The notes beneath the pieces are model-generated. The model had not been told where the DNA came from. It saw only the letters and a program-made list of their open reading frames with translations, and made no database searches. This document shows, piece by piece, positions 7,583-9,077 of a stretch of 9,077 nt of DNA (positions within the stretch are counted from its first letter, which is position 1; the number at the start of each line of letters is the position of its first letter). The translations under genes were made by a program, and so were the position numbers. This DNA is from an uncultured Elusimicrobium sp. (GTDB lineage Bacteria > Elusimicrobiota > Elusimicrobia > Elusimicrobiales > Elusimicrobiaceae): assembly GCA_902787065.1 (NCBI GenBank), contig CADAFA010000025.1, positions 1 to 9,077 on the forward strand, given 5' to 3'.

Positions 7583-7589
7583 TATACAT
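7580..7589. promoter_or_regulatory. 10-bp perfect palindrome, possible operator
   Basis: ATGTATACAT is a perfect palindrome directly upstream of the extended -10 of the nifU operon, where a bound repressor would block RNA polymerase. It overlaps a second palindrome, TACATGTA (7585-7592). Short AT-rich palindromes arise by chance, and I cannot match it to a known regulator. Confidence 0.25.
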
Positions 7590-7621
7590 GTACGCTCTTT
7601 GGATGCCTTCTAATACGTTTG

Positions 7622-7642
7622 CATAAAATGCTAAAATATAAT
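7622..7642 (+). promoter_or_regulatory. Probable promoter of the sugar transferase gene
   Basis: The plus strand reads CATAAAATGCTAAAATATAA, with an extended -10 TGC-TAAAAT (7629-7637). A perfect TATAAT also lies at 7637-7642. The element mirrors the minus-strand promoter on the other side of the intergenic region. No convincing -35 box was found. The leader would be about 40 nt. Confidence 0.4.
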
Positions 7643-7673
7643 TATAGATATTAAAGAAAGATTATAGAAAAAT

Positions 7674-7678
7674 AGGAG
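7674..7678 (+). promoter_or_regulatory. Ribosome binding site of the sugar transferase
   Basis: AGGAG lies seven bases before ATG 7686 and only four before the in-frame GTG 7683. The spacing, and the six-base spacing at nifU, favour ATG 7686 as the start. Confidence 0.7.
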
Positions 7679-7685
7679 TATAGTG

Positions 7686-9005
7686 ATGACGAGATTCCTT
7701 TTCTTTTGGATAGATTTTTTTGTATATTTAGCAATAATTGCTACTGTCTTGTTTGTAAGACACGGCGATTTTAACATCTTATTTTTTTACCAAAACTGCG
7801 AGATACTTGTACCACTATTCTTTTTGATATCTACGCTTCTGTGGATATTTTCTTTCTATGATTTACAATTACTTAAAAAATGGCGAATTACTTATAAAAA
7901 TTTACTTATTGCCTTTCTTTTTTCCCTTGTTATGGCTGCAGCTTTTATTTACTATATGGCCTCTATTCTCAATATCGCCACACCAAAAACTATCTTGCTC
8001 GGTGTGTTTATTTTATACTTTTGCTACATCTATTTCTCCCGCAAGTTGTACGCCACTATAACTTTTCACAAAACAGATATTTTGGTCTTCGGCAAAAGCA
8101 ATACTTTAAATAAACTTTTAAAAGAATTTAAAGATTCTAAGCATTATAACGTCGTAGCCAGATATGAAACGGTTGAAGACATAGCTTATCCTGAAAATAT
8201 TGATCTAGTTTTAATATCAAGCAAATTGTTTAACCAAAATAAAGAGGCATGGAATATTGTTTCACATAAATTTTTACTTAAAGGATATTTACTTACAACG
8301 GACTTACTTATGTTTGAAGATGTTTTTAAACGTATTTCTAAAGAAGGTATTAAAGACAATATGTGGCTACTAAGAGGTATTGCGGCAAGAAAATTGCACC
8401 GCATTTACCCTTTAATAAAAAGGTTAATTGACATTGTTTTTGCCTTATGTTTATTACCTATATTTATTTTGCCGATGGGTTTAATTTATTGTCTTATTAA
8501 ATTTATTGATAAGTTTGACCCTGTTTTCTTACAAGAACGGGTTGGGCAAAATGAAAATAAAATATATGTATGTAAGTTCCGCACAATGATACCTAATACG
8601 GAAAATATAACTAAATTGGGTGCTATCTTAAGACGTTTTAGATTAGATGAAATACCGCAAATTATTAATATTTTAAAGGGAGATATTTCCATTGTAGGCC
8701 CTCGCCCACTGTACTATAATGAATATGATTTTTTAAATAAATATGTTCCAAGCCATTCTGTAAGAAGTATAGTTAAACCCGGCTTAACAGGATGGGCCCA
8801 ACTAAATTTTAAAGCACCGCCGACTTATTGCGTACAAAATATAGATTTGGAAAATAAACCTACCGACGAAATTTTTGATGCGGCTTTTAACCGTCTTGCT
8901 TATGATGTTTGGTATATCAAAAACCGCTCCTTAATGCTTGATATAGAAATCATTTTAAAAACCGCAAAACGCGCTTTTATCAAAGACAGTACTATAAAAG
9001 AATAA
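7686..9005 (+). CDS. Polyprenyl-phosphate sugar-1-phosphate transferase (bacterial sugar transferase family)
   Basis: Such enzymes transfer a sugar-1-phosphate from a nucleotide sugar to undecaprenyl phosphate at the inner membrane, the first step of exopolysaccharide, capsule or O-antigen repeat-unit assembly. The 439 residues have the long (WbaP/EPS-type) architecture. There are about four N-terminal membrane segments (about 5-24, 38-56, 73-93, 103-118). A soluble Rossmann-like region follows (about 128-225, starting TDILVFGKS). The catalytic domain starts at KRLIDIVFALCLLP (about 245), whose hydrophobic stretch is the membrane anchor, then FLQERVGQ, KFRTM (297-301), LDEIPQIINILKGD with the catalytic-type D321-E322 pair, VGPRP (337-341), KPGLTGWAQ (364-372) and the C-terminal YIKNRSLMLDIEIILKT. 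The linker after KFRTM is short: the usual D-P-R-[IV]-T stretch is absent and the sequence goes straight to ITKLGAILRR. Sugar specificity cannot be read. The gene stands alone here and is transcribed away from nifU. Confidence 0.92.
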   Translation: MTRFLFFWIDFFVYLAIIATVLFVRHGDFNILFFYQNCEILVPLFFLISTLLWIFSFYDLQLLKKWRITYKNLLIAFLFSLVMAAAFIYYMASILNIATPKTILLGVFILYFCYIYFSRKLYATITFHKTDILVFGKSNTLNKLLKEFKDSKHYNVVARYETVEDIAYPENIDLVLISSKLFNQNKEAWNIVSHKFLLKGYLLTTDLLMFEDVFKRISKEGIKDNMWLLRGIAARKLHRIYPLIKRLIDIVFALCLLPIFILPMGLIYCLIKFIDKFDPVFLQERVGQNENKIYVCKFRTMIPNTENITKLGAILRRFRLDEIPQIINILKGDISIVGPRPLYYNEYDFLNKYVPSHSVRSIVKPGLTGWAQLNFKAPPTYCVQNIDLENKPTDEIFDAAFNRLAYDVWYIKNRSLMLDIEIILKTAKRAFIKDSTIKE

Positions 9006-9012
9006 TTACAAT

Positions 9013-9077
9013 TTATAAAGTGGACAAATACCGTTCTATTTCATAACTTGAAATATGTGTTCTATAATGGTCCCATT
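9013..9077 (-). CDS. glnA: C-terminal tail of a probable glutamine synthetase (partial)
   Basis: The minus strand gives 20 residues ending in TAA: WDHYRTHISSYEIERYLSTL. The pattern WDxYRTxVSxWEIxRYL is the usual extreme C-terminus of many type I glutamine synthetases, which make glutamine from glutamate, ammonia and ATP. Only this tail is visible, so the call is by pattern memory. The gene converges on the sugar transferase with only 7 bp between the stop codons and no visible terminator hairpin. Confidence 0.55.
   Translation of the reverse strand, partial: WDHYRTHISSYEIERYLSTL

Noticed and set aside
7541..7685. Small RNA, riboswitch or short gene in the divergent intergenic region
   Set aside because: No stable long hairpin, no riboswitch-like conserved core and no open frame with a ribosome binding site; the content is accounted for by promoters and binding sites.

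Overview
AT-rich bacterial chromosome segment from a Gram-negative (diderm) lineage. The outer membrane is inferred from apolipoprotein N-acyltransferase (Lnt) and from a polyprenyl-phosphate sugar phosphotransferase of the surface-polysaccharide type. Fe-S assembly uses a NIF-type pair: a three-domain NifU and a NifS-like desulfurase. The phylum cannot be fixed from this window alone. An AT-rich gut lineage such as Elusimicrobiota would fit, but that is a weak guess.

Layout. Positions 1-7540 hold one densely packed minus-strand operon, read right to left: nifU, nifS (broken), secA, lnt, prfB, hemW (runs off the left edge). Junctions are tight: nifU/nifS share an ATGA overlap, nifS to secA is 15 nt, secA to lnt is 0 nt, lnt/prfB overlap by 11 nt, and prfB/hemW overlap by 1 nt (TAATG). 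A 145-bp intergenic region (7541-7685) holds divergent promoter-like elements. To its right, on the plus strand, lies one sugar-phosphate transferase gene (7686-9005). It is followed after 7 bp by the convergent tail of what looks like a glutamine synthetase (9013-9077).

How the genes fit together. NifS supplies sulfur and NifU scaffolds Fe-S clusters. HemW at the far end is a [4Fe-4S] radical-SAM protein. SecA drives export of preproteins, and Lnt completes maturation of exported lipoproteins. RF2 terminates translation at UGA/UAA. This is mostly a housekeeping operon.

The notable points are local. (i) nifS has lost about 54 codons, including the PLP-phosphate-binding Gly-Thr-Glu segment, and is also out of frame. 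The frame break coincides with an in-phase A_AAA_AAC heptamer. (ii) hemW has a 17-nt A run replacing a normally variable stretch of the same length. (iii) prfB lacks the widespread autoregulatory frameshift, and the codons at that exact site read CTT GAC. (iv) The divergent intergenic region has two mirrored TGCTAWAAT extended -10 elements. I see no CRISPR, mobile element, RNA gene or clearly new multi-gene system here.
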